Below are positions 1 through 10,109 of a DNA stretch of 61,000 bases, piece after piece; positions within the stretch are counted from its first letter, which is position 1, and the number at the start of each line of letters is the position of its first letter. Origin of the DNA: Cristatella mucedo (Eukaryota > Bryozoa > Phylactolaemata > Cristatellidae); NCBI GenBank assembly GCA_009760855.2, contig WPIO01000190.1:1-61000 (forward strand), given 5' to 3'. A program made the translations under genes and the position numbers. The notes beneath the pieces were generated by a model. The model saw nothing but the letters and a program-made list of their open reading frames with translations, was not told the DNA's origin and did no database searches.

Positions 1-597
1 AAACAGACGCAACGGCAGGCTAGCGGTGTAATTTCGGTAGCTCGACCGTCTACGAGTAATTTTCTCGGTTGTCAACCGAGCCTTCCCTGAATCGCAGGAG
101 TAGCCAACCCACAATGTCACCGGGCGAGGTCACGATGCACCCTCTAAGTTTAGGACAATACCAAGGAAAGGTAACGACAAACGACAAATTTTTGAGTCGG
201 CAACATCGATGAACAGTCAAAAATGCGGAGCGCCACTTCCGCGTGCGGTAAGAACTAGGCCGAAAACACAAAGCTCGTAGCGGTGCTAGTCTCAGCCGAC
301 GTACACCAAATACTAGTAACGCTGGAACCGGCTGGTTACTTGTAGGTGCAGCACCAATGCACCCGTGTACGCCGGAAGTAGCAAGAATGCGGCAGAGACG
401 AAGAGAGACCTTTATCTTGACATATTGAGCCCGAATTCATAATGCAGAAAAGTCTATTTAACAGCTGCGGACGGTTAAATGCGTTCGACAGCGGCCATGA
501 CGTACACCTGCGGCTCAGGGGCGTAGAGCTCAAAACAGCTTCAATGCCAAAGCTCCGAGTCTCGAATCCAGCCACCTGCCTGTGTGAGGGTGCCGGC
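1..597. other. 5' flank of amine oxidase A, no gene recognised
   Basis: I see no convincing coding sequence here. Short frames on both strands show no recognisable domain. It is the 5' flank of the first amine oxidase and may hold its promoter or an upstream exon. Confidence 0.5.
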
Positions 598-606
598 TTT
601 TATATA
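598..606 (+). promoter_or_regulatory. possible TATA box upstream of amine oxidase A
   Basis: TTTATATAG lies about 100 bp upstream of an ATG at 696 that has a good Kozak context (CACCATGAG). That ATG opens a 15-codon frame ending in TGA, one base out of phase with the amine oxidase frame. It could be the original start followed by an indel, or part of a separate exon. This is position-based inference only. Confidence 0.25.
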
Positions 607-708
607 GTGCCTCGGCAATCAACTATCGCGTGATCGAAAGTAATAACTATCTGACGTAATCCAGGTGGTCTAGCTAGCGCCGCCGCTTCAGCACCATGAG
701 CGATATTA

Positions 709-3123
709 TTGCTTCGGCGCTGCTGCTGCGTCGTCACTACTGAGAGCGCTTCGTTGCAGGCGCAACGACCGTACACCACCCGACGGTGGTTCGGCTCACG
801 GACATGGCGAGCAGTGGCATTCGCGTTACTGGCTGCGTCACTCTCCTTAGCTGTCGGGTTCACCTTGTACGCACTAGCAGCAGAACGACAGGCCGAAGCG
901 CCGCCTTGCAGAGCAGAGCCACCGTCGCCCCAGCTCTACTGGGCGCCGGATGCTGCTGACACCAAACGGTCCAAGCAGCTATTTTGCGGTCTCTCCGAAG
1001 ACGAGTTCCAGGAAGTGGTTCGCTTCCTGCTCAGCAGAGACGACCTGAACCTCACCGCCAGCTCGGCGGCCACGCTCAACTCCAACTACATCTACATGAT
1101 CGAGCACTACCTGCCCCCGAAGGACGACATTCTACCGTATTTGCAAAGCGGAACCGGCCCCGCCGCCATGCGGCGAGCGAAAGTGGTACTGTTCATGGGC
1201 GCCTTGGAGCCTCGATCCGTTCGCGAGTATCTCGTCTTTCCGGTTCCTCATCCTGCCCGGAACGAACCGCTCGTCTCGCCGTCCGGCAATTGGCCAGCCT
1301 GGAACGCCAGACCGGTGTGCAACGTGGTGGAGGGTCACGTTGTGCGGCGCTTCCTGTCGGCGGAGCTCGGAAAGATCAGGCGAATTCTCGTCGACAGCTT
1401 CGGACAGTGGGTGGGTGACGACTGCTCACGCGGCGCTTGCCTCTACCCAGTTATCACGACTCGGGCAAAGCCCGGCTCGCCCGACCGGCACTTGATTGTC
1501 GAGTTCTACGTCGACCCGTCCAGCACGGAGGGCTACTACCTGTACACCGTACCGCTGGTCGTCTCGCTGGTCGCGCCGCCGAGCGCCCCGGACCACTTCC
1601 GGCTCGAGCACATTTACTACAGCAACGAGCGCTTTTCGTCCGTTGACGAGCTGCGAGCCGCGTACGCGTCGGGAACGGTCAAGCGAGCGACGCCTCCGCC
1701 GCTGGAACAGCTTCGCGGCCAGTACGGGTCGCCGAGGCGGCGGGGCAACGACCTGAACGGTGATCAGCTGAGGCCTCCGTCGCCGGTGTCGCCCGACGGC
1801 CGTCGCTTCGCCGTCAACCAGAGCCGAATCGATTACCTGGGGTGGTCGTTCGACCTCTACTTTCGAACGGTCAGCGGTCTGGAGGTGTTCAACGTGCGGT
1901 ACAAGAATGAGTCGGTGGCGTTCGAGATTGGCATGCAGGAAATCGTTGTCATATACGGCGGCGCAGAGCCGCATAATTTCTTCAAGACGTTCTTCGACTC
2001 CGGCTATTCACTGGGCACGCTTAACTACCCTCTGATTCGCGGCGTCGACTGCCCTGCAGACGCGACGTATGTCGACAGTGTCGTGTACGCGCTCGGCTCC
2101 GACGGAGGGAAGAAGATGAAGGACGCTGCGTGCGTGTTCGAGCACGTCAACTCCGTCCCGATTAGGCGCCACTTTTCCGGTGACCCGTCGACGTTTGGCT
2201 ACGCGTTCGGCATGACAGACAGCGTTCTCGTCGTCAGGCAAGTGATAACCGTATGGAATTACGACTATGTGTTTGACTACGAGTTCCACCAGAACGGCGT
2301 CGTCGACGTGCGTGTGTCGTCGAGTGGCTACGTCGTCGTCACCAATGCGGATGACGCTCGCTACGGCCTAAAGCTGAGCAACATCATCAACACGCTTGCC
2401 AACGTGCACGGTCACTACTTTCACTTCAAGCTGGACATCGACGCCGTCGATCGGAAAAACTCGCTGACGTACGTTAGCATCGAGCTGGAGAACACAACTA
2501 ATCCCTTGGTAGACGGACAATTTAGCCAAATGCGAATAGTGCAGCGACATCCCGCCACCGAGAAGCAATCGCTGCTGTCGTACGACTTCACCAAACCGAA
2601 GCACGTCATCGTCCATAGCAACCGTCTTAACAACAGCCTGGGTTATCGCCGAGGCTACAGGATCGTCTCGAGCAGCTTTGCCGACGTCATGTTGCCTCCG
2701 ACGAATCCGCAGATGAAGGGCGCTTCGTGGACGAAGCACCAGCTGGCCGTCACCAAACAGAAGGACGTCGAACGATCGACGGCCTCGATATACACTCAGG
2801 GCGATCCGTCCGATCCCTACGTCGATTTTCAGACGTTCTTCGCCGACGACGACTCCATCGCCGACGAAGACGTCGTCGCCTGGGTGACGCTCGGCATGCA
2901 CCATATACCGTGTGCCGAAGACCTGCCTGTGACGACGACGCCGGGGAAATCTCTCGTTGCGTCACTCGTACCCTTTAATTTCTTCGATGAAGATCCGTCC
3001 ATGAGCTCAAGGGACGCGACAGTCATTGTCAGGAGCGAGTCTGGAGAGCCGCGAATCATTTCCTATATGAACAGAACCGACCAGATTGTCGCTTCCAAGC
3101 ATCCCGTGAGCAACCGCGTTTAA
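709..3123 (+). CDS. Copper-containing primary amine oxidase, membrane-anchored (copy A)
   Basis: Predicted copper/topaquinone amine oxidase, oxidising primary amines to aldehydes with release of H2O2 and ammonia, at the cell surface. Residue numbers count from the frame opening at 709. A hydrophobic signal-anchor at about 34-57 follows a short basic N-terminus, as in AOC3-type enzymes. Then come domains D2/D3 (about 90-320) and the catalytic domain (about 350-790). Visible active-site features are Asp430 in FFDSGYSLG (catalytic base), Tyr518 in WNYDY (TPQ precursor), His567 and His569 in VHGH, and His732 in MHHIP (copper ligands). Length is slightly above the usual 700-780. The frame opens with TTG and has no in-frame ATG before the anchor. 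Comparison with copies B and C suggests a splice acceptor at 757-759 (TTGCAG), so coding sequence probably starts at 760, joined to an unseen first exon. Potential N-glycosylation sites include NLT near 117. The product call is firm; the start is not. Confidence 0.93.
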   Translation: MLRRCCCVVTTESASLQAQRPYTTRRWFGSRTWRAVAFALLAASLSLAVGFTLYALAAERQAEAPPCRAEPPSPQLYWAPDAADTKRSKQLFCGLSEDEFQEVVRFLLSRDDLNLTASSAATLNSNYIYMIEHYLPPKDDILPYLQSGTGPAAMRRAKVVLFMGALEPRSVREYLVFPVPHPARNEPLVSPSGNWPAWNARPVCNVVEGHVVRRFLSAELGKIRRILVDSFGQWVGDDCSRGACLYPVITTRAKPGSPDRHLIVEFYVDPSSTEGYYLYTVPLVVSLVAPPSAPDHFRLEHIYYSNERFSSVDELRAAYASGTVKRATPPPLEQLRGQYGSPRRRGNDLNGDQLRPPSPVSPDGRRFAVNQSRIDYLGWSFDLYFRTVSGLEVFNVRYKNESVAFEIGMQEIVVIYGGAEPHNFFKTFFDSGYSLGTLNYPLIRGVDCPADATYVDSVVYALGSDGGKKMKDAACVFEHVNSVPIRRHFSGDPSTFGYAFGMTDSVLVVRQVITVWNYDYVFDYEFHQNGVVDVRVSSSGYVVVTNADDARYGLKLSNIINTLANVHGHYFHFKLDIDAVDRKNSLTYVSIELENTTNPLVDGQFSQMRIVQRHPATEKQSLLSYDFTKPKHVIVHSNRLNNSLGYRRGYRIVSSSFADVMLPPTNPQMKGASWTKHQLAVTKQKDVERSTASIYTQGDPSDPYVDFQTFFADDDSIADEDVVAWVTLGMHHIPCAEDLPVTTTPGKSLVASLVPFNFFDEDPSMSSRDATVIVRSESGEPRIISYMNRTDQIVASKHPVSNRV

Positions 3124-3216
3124 AGTGCACTTTGGTGTCACCAAAATGTATCTCATCAGCTGGACGGCTAATGAAAATGGCCGCCCATTGTGTGGAAGTC
3201 AGCACGAGATGTAGCG

Positions 3217-3222
3217 AATAAA
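3217..3222 (+). promoter_or_regulatory. polyadenylation signal of amine oxidase A
   Basis: A canonical AATAAA lies about 94 bp after the TAA of amine oxidase A, a typical position for a short 3' UTR. It is followed by a T/C-rich stretch. Confidence 0.6.
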
Positions 3223-3239
3223 GCGACGTTTCCCTTCCT

Positions 3240-3814
3240 TTACTTCCGCTCTCTTCCACCTCGGCCTTCGTCCGCTTGTCATGGCTGTCACTCAACTTAA
3301 TCGTTAAGTGTTTTCATCCATCAACATACATTCAATGTTATCTCTACTGCGTGCTATTTGCTTTTAATGATGTCTCTCTCTACATATTTTTAGGAATGGT
3401 TCGTGTGAAATTAGCCAGTCTTGGGCTTGATGTTCTAGAGGTGGATCTCCAGCTTAGCTTATTGCAACCACTTCAGGAAGTCGTCGTATTTTTAGACAGC
3501 CGCCGGCGTCTCACAAAGCTGAGAAGAACAATTTGAAGTTTGATTAGCCTATATAGCGATGTGCCTCAGTCAGCTTGAGTGTGCTCCCATATGTTCGTTT
3601 GGATTTTCGACGTGCCAATCGCTGCTGTGCAATTGTTGGGCTAAGATCCAAATCGCTTGGAATATAACGCTACGCTATATCTCAAGTGTACGTGCACTAT
3701 TTCGTGCCGCGTCGCACAAGCGTTCCCACGAAGTCCACTGAAATAAATTTTGGAAAATCGGCCATTGTCGAAATCAGCACTGCGACAATTCCGATACCAC
3801 CTCAGGTCTTCAGT
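3240..3814. other. intergenic, nothing recognised
   Basis: Only short frames without a recognisable domain. I see no repeat shared with the rest of the window. Confidence 0.4.
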
Positions 3815-4060
3815 GTGAACAATCAATTAGCTATTCCTTTCTTTCGCTTAAAGATCACTGGCAACGGAAGATTTTTATGTACAGGTCATTGACTGTGGCA
3901 ATCAACTCCACAATTCTTACGCAGTGTATAGACAGTTCACGTCTTCATTGACGACATCACCCTTGTATTGCCACTATAAAAAAACTGAGGCCGTACTTAA
4001 GCTATCCGCCCGATATTGCCGCTTGTTGTTCTGTAACCGTCGCTTTTAGTGGTAGTAGCC
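3815..4060 (+). mobile_element. LINE family 2, 3'-region fragment
   Basis: This non-coding-looking stretch matches 23,865-24,075 (+) and the reverse of about 47,850-47,950. All three end in the same C-terminal reverse-transcriptase/3' region, recognisable by a conserved block that includes 'aactccacaattcttacgcag'-like sequence. It is therefore an old 5'-truncated copy of the second LINE family. Confidence 0.5.
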
Positions 4061-4627
4061 CAGCATATAACTACAGTAACAAATTAGCACTTACTACTCG
4101 GCAGTGTTGTGTGCGCCTGCGGCTTCTACTGCTGTAATTAGCGAAGCGCCCGACATTAATGCACATGCCTCACCTGTGGCCAATAGCTAAGCCGTCGAAG
4201 CGGCGAAGCGTCAGGCCACGAGATTATATTTCGTGTCGTCTGCTGCGATTGATTGGGCTCCCATAGAAATGTGCCCGTTGAGAGTAATACAGGAGAGTCT
4301 CGTTTGCCCGATGCGTCTCCGCGAGACTCCCACAAGACCTGCCGCCGCCGGAGCCACTATCGTGCAACAGCAGTCCATCGGGATTTGACCCGGCTACGTA
4401 AATGGCACCTAGCTGTCCAGGCCATGAGCTTTGCTTCGAGAGCGGGATAACGAAGTTTCGATAGGACGACCAGCGTGGCGACACTGGCCTGGCAATCCAG
4501 AGGTTACTGGAACGATACCTAATCGAGGTAAAATTTCTCATCCACATGCACATGCTACCCAGCCAGCGGCGTATCGACCTAGAGGCTCTGCCAGTCACTC
4601 TCCTTTACGTCCTTCCATTCCGACGCT
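4061..4627. other. intergenic, nothing recognised
   Basis: No coding or repeat signal that I can support. The frames of 65-124 codons on both strands have no domain and overlap each other. Confidence 0.4.
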
Positions 4628-4649
4628 CCTACCTACCTACCTACCTACA
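4628..4649. repeat. (CTAC)n microsatellite
   Basis: Five perfect CTAC units immediately upstream of the SINE. Confidence 0.8.
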
Positions 4650-4674
4650 GGTTTATCTGCGATACCTCCTAATA

Positions 4675-4858
4675 GGGGGCCGTGGTGCCCCAGGGGGTAA
4701 GGTGCTTAATTCTCACCACCGAGGTCGTGGGTTCGAATCCTGCAGTGGACAATCCTTTATTGCCAACTGCAAGCGGAGTGATTGCCGTTAAGGCTCTTCA
4801 GCCTCTATGCAATGGAAAATGTTACATCGAATAAAGCTAATCTTTTTTAATCAGGCAT
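4675..4858 (+). mobile_element. tRNA-derived SINE, subfamily A
   Basis: The head carries RNA polymerase III-type internal promoter boxes: an A-box-like GGGGTAAGGTGC and a B box GGTCGTGGGTTCGAATCC (about 4723-4740). The body and the 3' end (ending near GCTAATCTT) match the copy at 14.4 kb and, more weakly, the one at 9.05 kb. It is not a functional tRNA gene because the cloverleaf 3' half does not continue. The 3' end lacks the LINE-type hairpin seen in subfamily B. Confidence 0.7.
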
Positions 4859-4910
4859 ACCGTCAAAACAGCCGCTCATCGACCTACCTCACGTCATTTG
4901 GCTGTGCTTT

Positions 4911-5028
4911 CATCGAACTTCAGATCCATTGAGCACCATGCCTTCAGCTTTTATGCACCAAAAGCACGAAAATCGTAATACTGACATCACGACATCTCCC
5001 TGATTGACGACATTTCAAAAGAAGCTAA
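4911..5028 (+). mobile_element. old LINE family 1 fragment (RT C-terminal region)
   Basis: A strongly diverged copy of the LINE segment seen at 51,575-51,690, directly abutting a younger copy. Two insertions of the same family are therefore joined here. Confidence 0.45.
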
Positions 5029-5029
5029 A

Positions 5030-5771
5030 CGATTGCTAAAATTTGGGCTTGTTTACACAGGGATACCACATCTAAGTTGGTCCATGCATTTGTGACATAT
5101 CGTTTTGACTTCTGTAACTCACGACTTGCAGGTCCAACGGTCTGAGCAATCAGGCTCTTACAACTGGTGCAAAACTCTGCAGCTAGCCTTATCAGTCGTG
5201 GGCGTCACAGTTGCCACACCATCCCGCTTCTCGTCGATCTGCACTGGCTCCCAGTCAAGCAACGCATCGAATTCAAGGTTTTGTCGCTCACTTTTAGGTC
5301 CCTTCATTCTTTGGCTCCAACCTACCTATTAGATCCACTTCCCCACCAGGCCAAGTATCGCACCACCCGCTTTTTGGAATTTGACTGTTTACATATACCT
5401 CGTATAAACCTCAAATCCTTTGGAGACCGCGCATTTAGTTCGTATGCTCCCAAAACCCGGAACTCACTCCGGACTTGCGTCCCGAAAACACCTGACTTTA
5501 CCACATTTAAAAAGAAACTATAAACGCTCCGATTTATGACAGCATTTAGTGGGTCCCTGCGATTCATCCTTTATGTGCTCATGCGTGCTGACACTGTTGC
5601 ATGCTGCCACTAACCACACTTGCATGCTCAACCTGTGCATCCCACCTCCTAACCATGTTTCTCATGCGGTTTATCAAGCATCATGCCACTCAACATTCGA
5701 TCGTGTTTCTCTTGCATTAACTGTACAGCGCCTAGAAAGAGATTGAGTTCTCTGAGGGCACTTTATCAAGT

Positions 5772-5802
<31 letters not shown>
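5030..5802 (+). mobile_element. LINE family 1 (CR1/L2-like), 5'-truncated copy
   Basis: It carries the C-terminal reverse-transcriptase/thumb region. In intact copies this reads as '[13 protein letters not shown]' followed by 'LHWLPVKQRI'; here it is broken by frameshifts between 5105 and 5523. The 3' end has the family hairpin (GCGCCTAGAAAGAGATTGAG at about 5729) and an (ATT)n tail at 5775-5802. Protein coding capacity is lost. Confidence 0.85.
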
Positions 5803-5803
<1 letters not shown>

Positions 5804-5904
5804 AAACACAACTTATTCTGGATCCTTGTATATTGCTTTTCGTGTGAGTATGAATGATGAAATTTTGCCTGTTGTCACTAAATAATTGACTTGCTTTCCT
5901 AATA

Positions 5905-5965
5905 ACATAGTGATATGCCTAGAAAAAGATCGAGTTCTCTTAGGGTGCAATAAAAATGTCGTGAG
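5905..5965 (+). mobile_element. decayed LINE/SINE 3' tail
   Basis: ATGCCTAGAAAAAGATCGAG followed by TTCTCTTAGGGTGC matches the hairpin end of LINE family 1 with mutations. No upstream LINE sequence remains, so this may be a SINE tail. Confidence 0.5.
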
Positions 5966-5984
5966 ATGTCCAGAAATTTCCAAC

Positions 5985-6195
5985 GGCTGTGCATAGAAAT
6001 AAACAGCAACGAACTGAACAAATGCTGTTGAGGAACACCCCGGGTGACAAGTCAACTGGCTGAGACTTGACTATCTCTCGGAATGGATGCAGTCAGACAA
6101 GTAGGCATCAGCGGGCCATTAGTTGTTCTCAAAGTACCTGAGCTAAAATCTGGAAAAGCATGGCGATCGTCAAGAGTGGAAACAGTGTCTGATCC
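5985..6195 (+). repeat. dispersed repeat R1, copy 1
   Basis: Shares blocks with 6640-6850 and 26460-26700, including 'ctgagacttgac', 'tactggacacggtc' in the other copies, and 'ctggaaaa.catgg'. There is no coding capacity and the family is unnamed. Confidence 0.5.
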
Positions 6196-6225
6196 TAGAA
6201 AATATTAAACATGTTGACTAGCCGC

Positions 6226-6380
6226 CCTGGTTTAACATAGCAATTAAGGTGCTCGCCTTTAACGACCGAGGTCAAGGTCAATGTATTTGATGACCGAGTT
6301 CATGGACACCCTGCCGTCGAAGTGAAGTGCCTGGATAGAGATTAAGTTCTTTTAGGGAGCTATGCATATGAATTTTATCT
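6226..6380 (+). mobile_element. tRNA-derived SINE, subfamily B (LINE-like tail)
   Basis: The head has ATTAAGGTGCTCGCCTTTAA (A-box region), followed by a decayed B-box region. The 3' end reads AAGTGCCTGGATAGAGATTA then AGTTCTTTTAGGGAGCTATG, a copy of the LINE family 1 terminal hairpin. Confidence 0.65.
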
Positions 6381-6639
6381 TTTATTTTTAGCATTAATCG
6401 TCAATGATTCAAACTAGCAAACGTCAGGCAATTGCTTATTAAGGATTACTGCTTGATTACGAGTTCTCCTTTATGGTCGAGCTGTAGCACCTCCGCACGT
6501 GAGAGCAAAGTGAAACTCCAGCCGTACCTTTTAGGGTTTGTTTTGATGAAGAGGTTCAGTGTTATAGTCGCTTAGCTTAAGGAAATCGGGCAAAATCCTG
6601 GACGGAATGTCCCCAAGGCTCGTACTATAGAGGTTGTGT

Positions 6640-6850
6640 AAAGAAATATGGTAGCAATTGACCTAACAAAGGCCCTTGTGAACTCCATGCATGATTACTC
6701 AGCTGACTGAAACTTGACCGCAGCGCCACGCTTACTGGACACGGTCCAACAGGTACTCAACAGCCAGATTGATTGCTGTTGTAAAAGTAAGCACGCCACA
6801 ATCTGGAAAAACATGAAGACAATTAACTAATTAAATAAATATGAGGCATG
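6640..6850 (+). repeat. dispersed repeat R1, copy 2
   Basis: Aligns with R1 copies at 5985 and 26460 over 'gctgactgaaacttgacc', 'tactggacacggtcc' and 'aatctggaaaaacatg'. Non-coding. Confidence 0.5.
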
Positions 6851-8141
6851 GCGACCCACGATAGGACGCATTAATCGAGATATAGAAACGAAGCAGTAGG
6901 TGCGAAGAGAATTTGAAATACAATTTGGTAAGGCGCGCGAGAGAGGCCATCGCTCTGAGTTACAGATTGACTAACTGGGCAGCGGTCGGAGTTCTTAGGT
7001 AATTAAAGCATGCCTCTGCAGCCTCTATTGAAATAAACTTGTTGTTCTTCCAGTCAGAAGCCCAAATACTGTGGCCTGTGGTTGACCATACCACAGCTTG
7101 GCTTCCGCGCCTCAGTGCGGCGTTCGTACCATTGACACGCGACGTGCAATACTCGCTTATGTCCGTAAAAATTCATGGGAAAGACACTTTTTTCAGCGTC
7201 GCATTATCGCGACCGGCCTGGGTGTCCGCTGACCTTGCTGTAAGCCCAGCACAGCTGGTAAGCCCGGCCTATGATCTATCAGGGGCTCCATATCACGACC
7301 TGGGTCGTCAACTACTCGAATCTTACCTTTAGCCTCATTCTGTTTTTGACCTTGTCAGAAGTGAGGCGTTGGCTAAGCTTCACATTTCACAAAGCCCCGC
7401 CTTCTTCTTCTTCTTTGGTTTCTTCCTGTTTTAAATTTGGCGATATGCGACATTTCTGCCATGTTTCGACACTGAGTGGCCCTGAGTGGCTTCCTTAGTC
7501 GCTTGTTTTTCACGCGGCTGTCTTCGATAAGCGTACGTATACTAGGCTCGCTGTGTTCATTTATGCACCGAGTTTCATTGCTGCTAAACATTTCCGGGCC
7601 ACCGTGGCCTGCGAAAACCACAGGTTTTATATGGATATTTATATTTATGTGCATGCGTGCGTGGGTGTGCGTGCGCGTGTGTACGTGTGGCACAGCGCCG
7701 GCCTGACTCAGTTTTAGTGCGCATAAGAACTGATCAGCAGGAAGCGCCTCCGTCCCAGAGCCTCGAGCAAGAGGACGCAGCCATCGTAGTAGGACCATTC
7801 GGTGATTGATATTGGCTGCCTTGTCGACCCTATAGTTCCGGCTAAAAATTTAAGAATAGAACAAGGCTTGCCAAAGGTCGCTGTCGCCGCCAGCGTCGTC
7901 CTAGAGTTGCTGGACGGTTTTCGTGAGAACAAAAGAAGTGGGTGAAGAGCATGTCGGACACGTTTCTCTGAAAGCGAGGGAGGAGGGCGGGCTGTTCGCC
8001 GGCGATTGAGGGACCGGACGAGACAGCATCAGGAGGATTCGGTGGACGCCACCGAATACGGTCGTATAGCGCTCGAGCTCGCATTCTTGTGTTTCTTCTG
8101 TGTTTTGTTTGTGTGCGCGTGCACGTGGTCTCGCCGAGAGG
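6851..8141. other. intergenic, nothing recognised
   Basis: Several frames of 70-140 codons occur on both strands, but none has a domain or a consistent coding pattern. A short GTGT/GCGT-rich patch lies at about 7648-7690. Confidence 0.4.
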
Positions 8142-8465
8142 CCTTGATGTAGTGTGTGAGGTATTCCTGCCGCAATGGTGGAAGCTCCTAGTTCTCCGGT
8201 CAGGGTCTAGGCTCCGGTTCGGTCTCCGTCTACTTGAGTCGTGCCCACTAGAGACGTAAGTAGCCTAAGTGCGAGGGTGTATTTCCCCCCGCAAGAGTGC
8301 TTGGTGTAGTGTATCAGGTATTCCTGCCGTAAGGTGGAAGCGGAGCCCTAATTCTCCAGTCAGGGTCTAGGCTCCGGTTCGGGCTCCTCCGTCGTATTTG
8401 GGTCGTTCCCCACAATAGACGTAGGTAGCCTAAGTGCGGGGACGTATTCACTCTGCAAGAGTGCT
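8142..8465. repeat. two-copy tandem duplication, about 160-bp unit
   Basis: The unit begins at about 8142 ('ttgatgtagtgtgtgaggta') and again at about 8302 ('ttggtgtagtgtatcaggta'). Both copies contain 'cagggtctaggctccggttc', a 'gacgtaagtagcctaagtgc'-type block and 'gcaagagtgcttg'. The copies differ by scattered substitutions and small indels, so the duplication is not recent. Confidence 0.8.
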
Positions 8466-8884
8466 TGTGCTGTTGAAAGCATGCGAGGAGTGTGGACATA
8501 AAGCTGAGCGAGACGCGCAGCGACGTTGCGCGCTTTCGAATAAAGCTCAGTAAAATCCCCAATTCGTGCGTCGTCTCGCTTTCCAATTCGCGCCGCGGAC
8601 TCGCGACCCCCTTTAGTAACGATAAGTAGGTCAGCGCCAGGAACGCTCGTTTCGTGGCGGCCTGCTTATTGCCCGTAGGCGTGCACCGAACAGCATTAGG
8701 CGGGAGGCTACGCTGCTCGGTAAGCGGAAGGTTACGGCCCACTCCGCCGAGCCTTCGGCGTTACGTACGTATACCTAGCTACTCCGGGTGATTTTGATAC
8801 TGCGATGACCGTTGTGCCCCCAAAAGAAAAGTAAGAAACCCCGCTTTATGACTTCGCAAGTTTTTTATGCATTGCAAAACGCAA

Positions 8885-8886
<2 letters not shown>
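8466..8886. other. intergenic, nothing recognised
   Basis: No gene or shared repeat that I can support. Confidence 0.4.
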
Positions 8887-8931
<45 letters not shown>

Positions 8932-8974
8932 CAGTATATATATATGTACAATATATATATATATATATATATAT
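8887..8974. repeat. (AT)n microsatellite
   Basis: Two (AT)n blocks separated by a short interruption containing GTATGTACAG. Confidence 0.95.
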
Positions 8975-9044
8975 TAAAACCAGCTTTGAGTGTTTTTACC
9001 AAGGGTTTAGGGCTGCAGCTACCAAATTGGACTTCCTTTGGACA

Positions 9045-9192
9045 CTTTGACCCTGGTAATGCACAAATCAGGTCGAGTGTTCGAGTCCCGCTGCGGGCAT
9101 TTTTGTAATGCCCACTTTAAGGGGCAATACTAGCCAATGAGGCTCTTCATCTGCTAAATGAGTGAGGCTATCGATTCGGCTAACATTTACTT
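9045..9192 (+). mobile_element. tRNA-derived SINE, subfamily A, decayed
   Basis: A B-box-like GAGTGTTCGAGTCCCGC lies at about 9074. The body block 'caatgaggctcttcatctgc' and the 3' end 'cgattcggctaacattta' match the SINEs at 4.7 and 14.4 kb. Confidence 0.55.
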
Positions 9193-10109
9193 TACTTAAT
9201 GCCTATAGGAAAACCACACTTTTTCATAATTATGTACCTCTCACCATTTTAGCTGAGCCTTGAGCGACTGGAGTTCGGTCATTCAGCAGCGGAGACGAAT
9301 ACAACTTTCAAAACACAGTATGTGAGCACTACGGTTGGTAAAGGCGACTAAGTACTCCCGTGCATGTATGATGATGACTTATGCCTATTTTGCTCAACTT
9401 GCTTCGAAAGCAAGCACGTAAGAACGGGCGCGCTGTAGCCAAGCGGCGCACAGCCGTTTGATAGACAGCCTTTCCTATCGGTTTCATATGTCAAACTGGT
9501 CGCAACGAACTATAAATTCAATTTTCCATATGAATCCACTAATCAGCCAGTAGCCATGTTTCGGATACGCGCGGGTGCAGCGGCTTCCCTGTTCGGCTCG
9601 TTATAGGTAGCAAACGCAGCGCTCCTAATGGCATACTAGCTTATTTATATTTAAAGCTCATATTATTATTATTACTATATTTAGCTATTATTATATCAGC
9701 TAGTATTAGCTATATTAGCTAGTCCTTGCTGATGAGCGAGAAATTTCTGCGAAGCCCTTTCTTTACCCGGCACCTTGGCTAGTGACTAGTACGTGCAGCA
9801 CAAAAGCACGTCGGCATGCAGACGGTACAGTAGAAAAAACAGCGGTATTGAAGAGCACCCCCGCATCTTAGAGTAATAACTCTATATCCATGTCAGGCTA
9901 GCAAGTCCATATCCATAGCGTAGAGAAACCGCTGTTAGACAGCGACAGTGGTTTACGGGTATGGTTCAGTATAGGCTATGGCGAGCACCGACTCGCGCCC
10001 GGCGCACAGAGCACCGCTGAACTGCCGACCCATGCAAAGCCTCGTGGGGCATAACTCCCGCACGGATCAAAGCCCAGTGTTCAACTGCTGGCTGGATCAA
10101 AGCCTAAAG
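9193..10109. other. intergenic, nothing recognised
   Basis: No coding signal. An AT-rich TATTATTA/TTAGCTA stretch lies near 9660-9720. Confidence 0.4.

Noticed and set aside
696-743. 15-codon uORF with good Kozak context before amine oxidase A
   Set aside because: Too short and out of phase to call as a gene; kept only as a note on the uncertain start.
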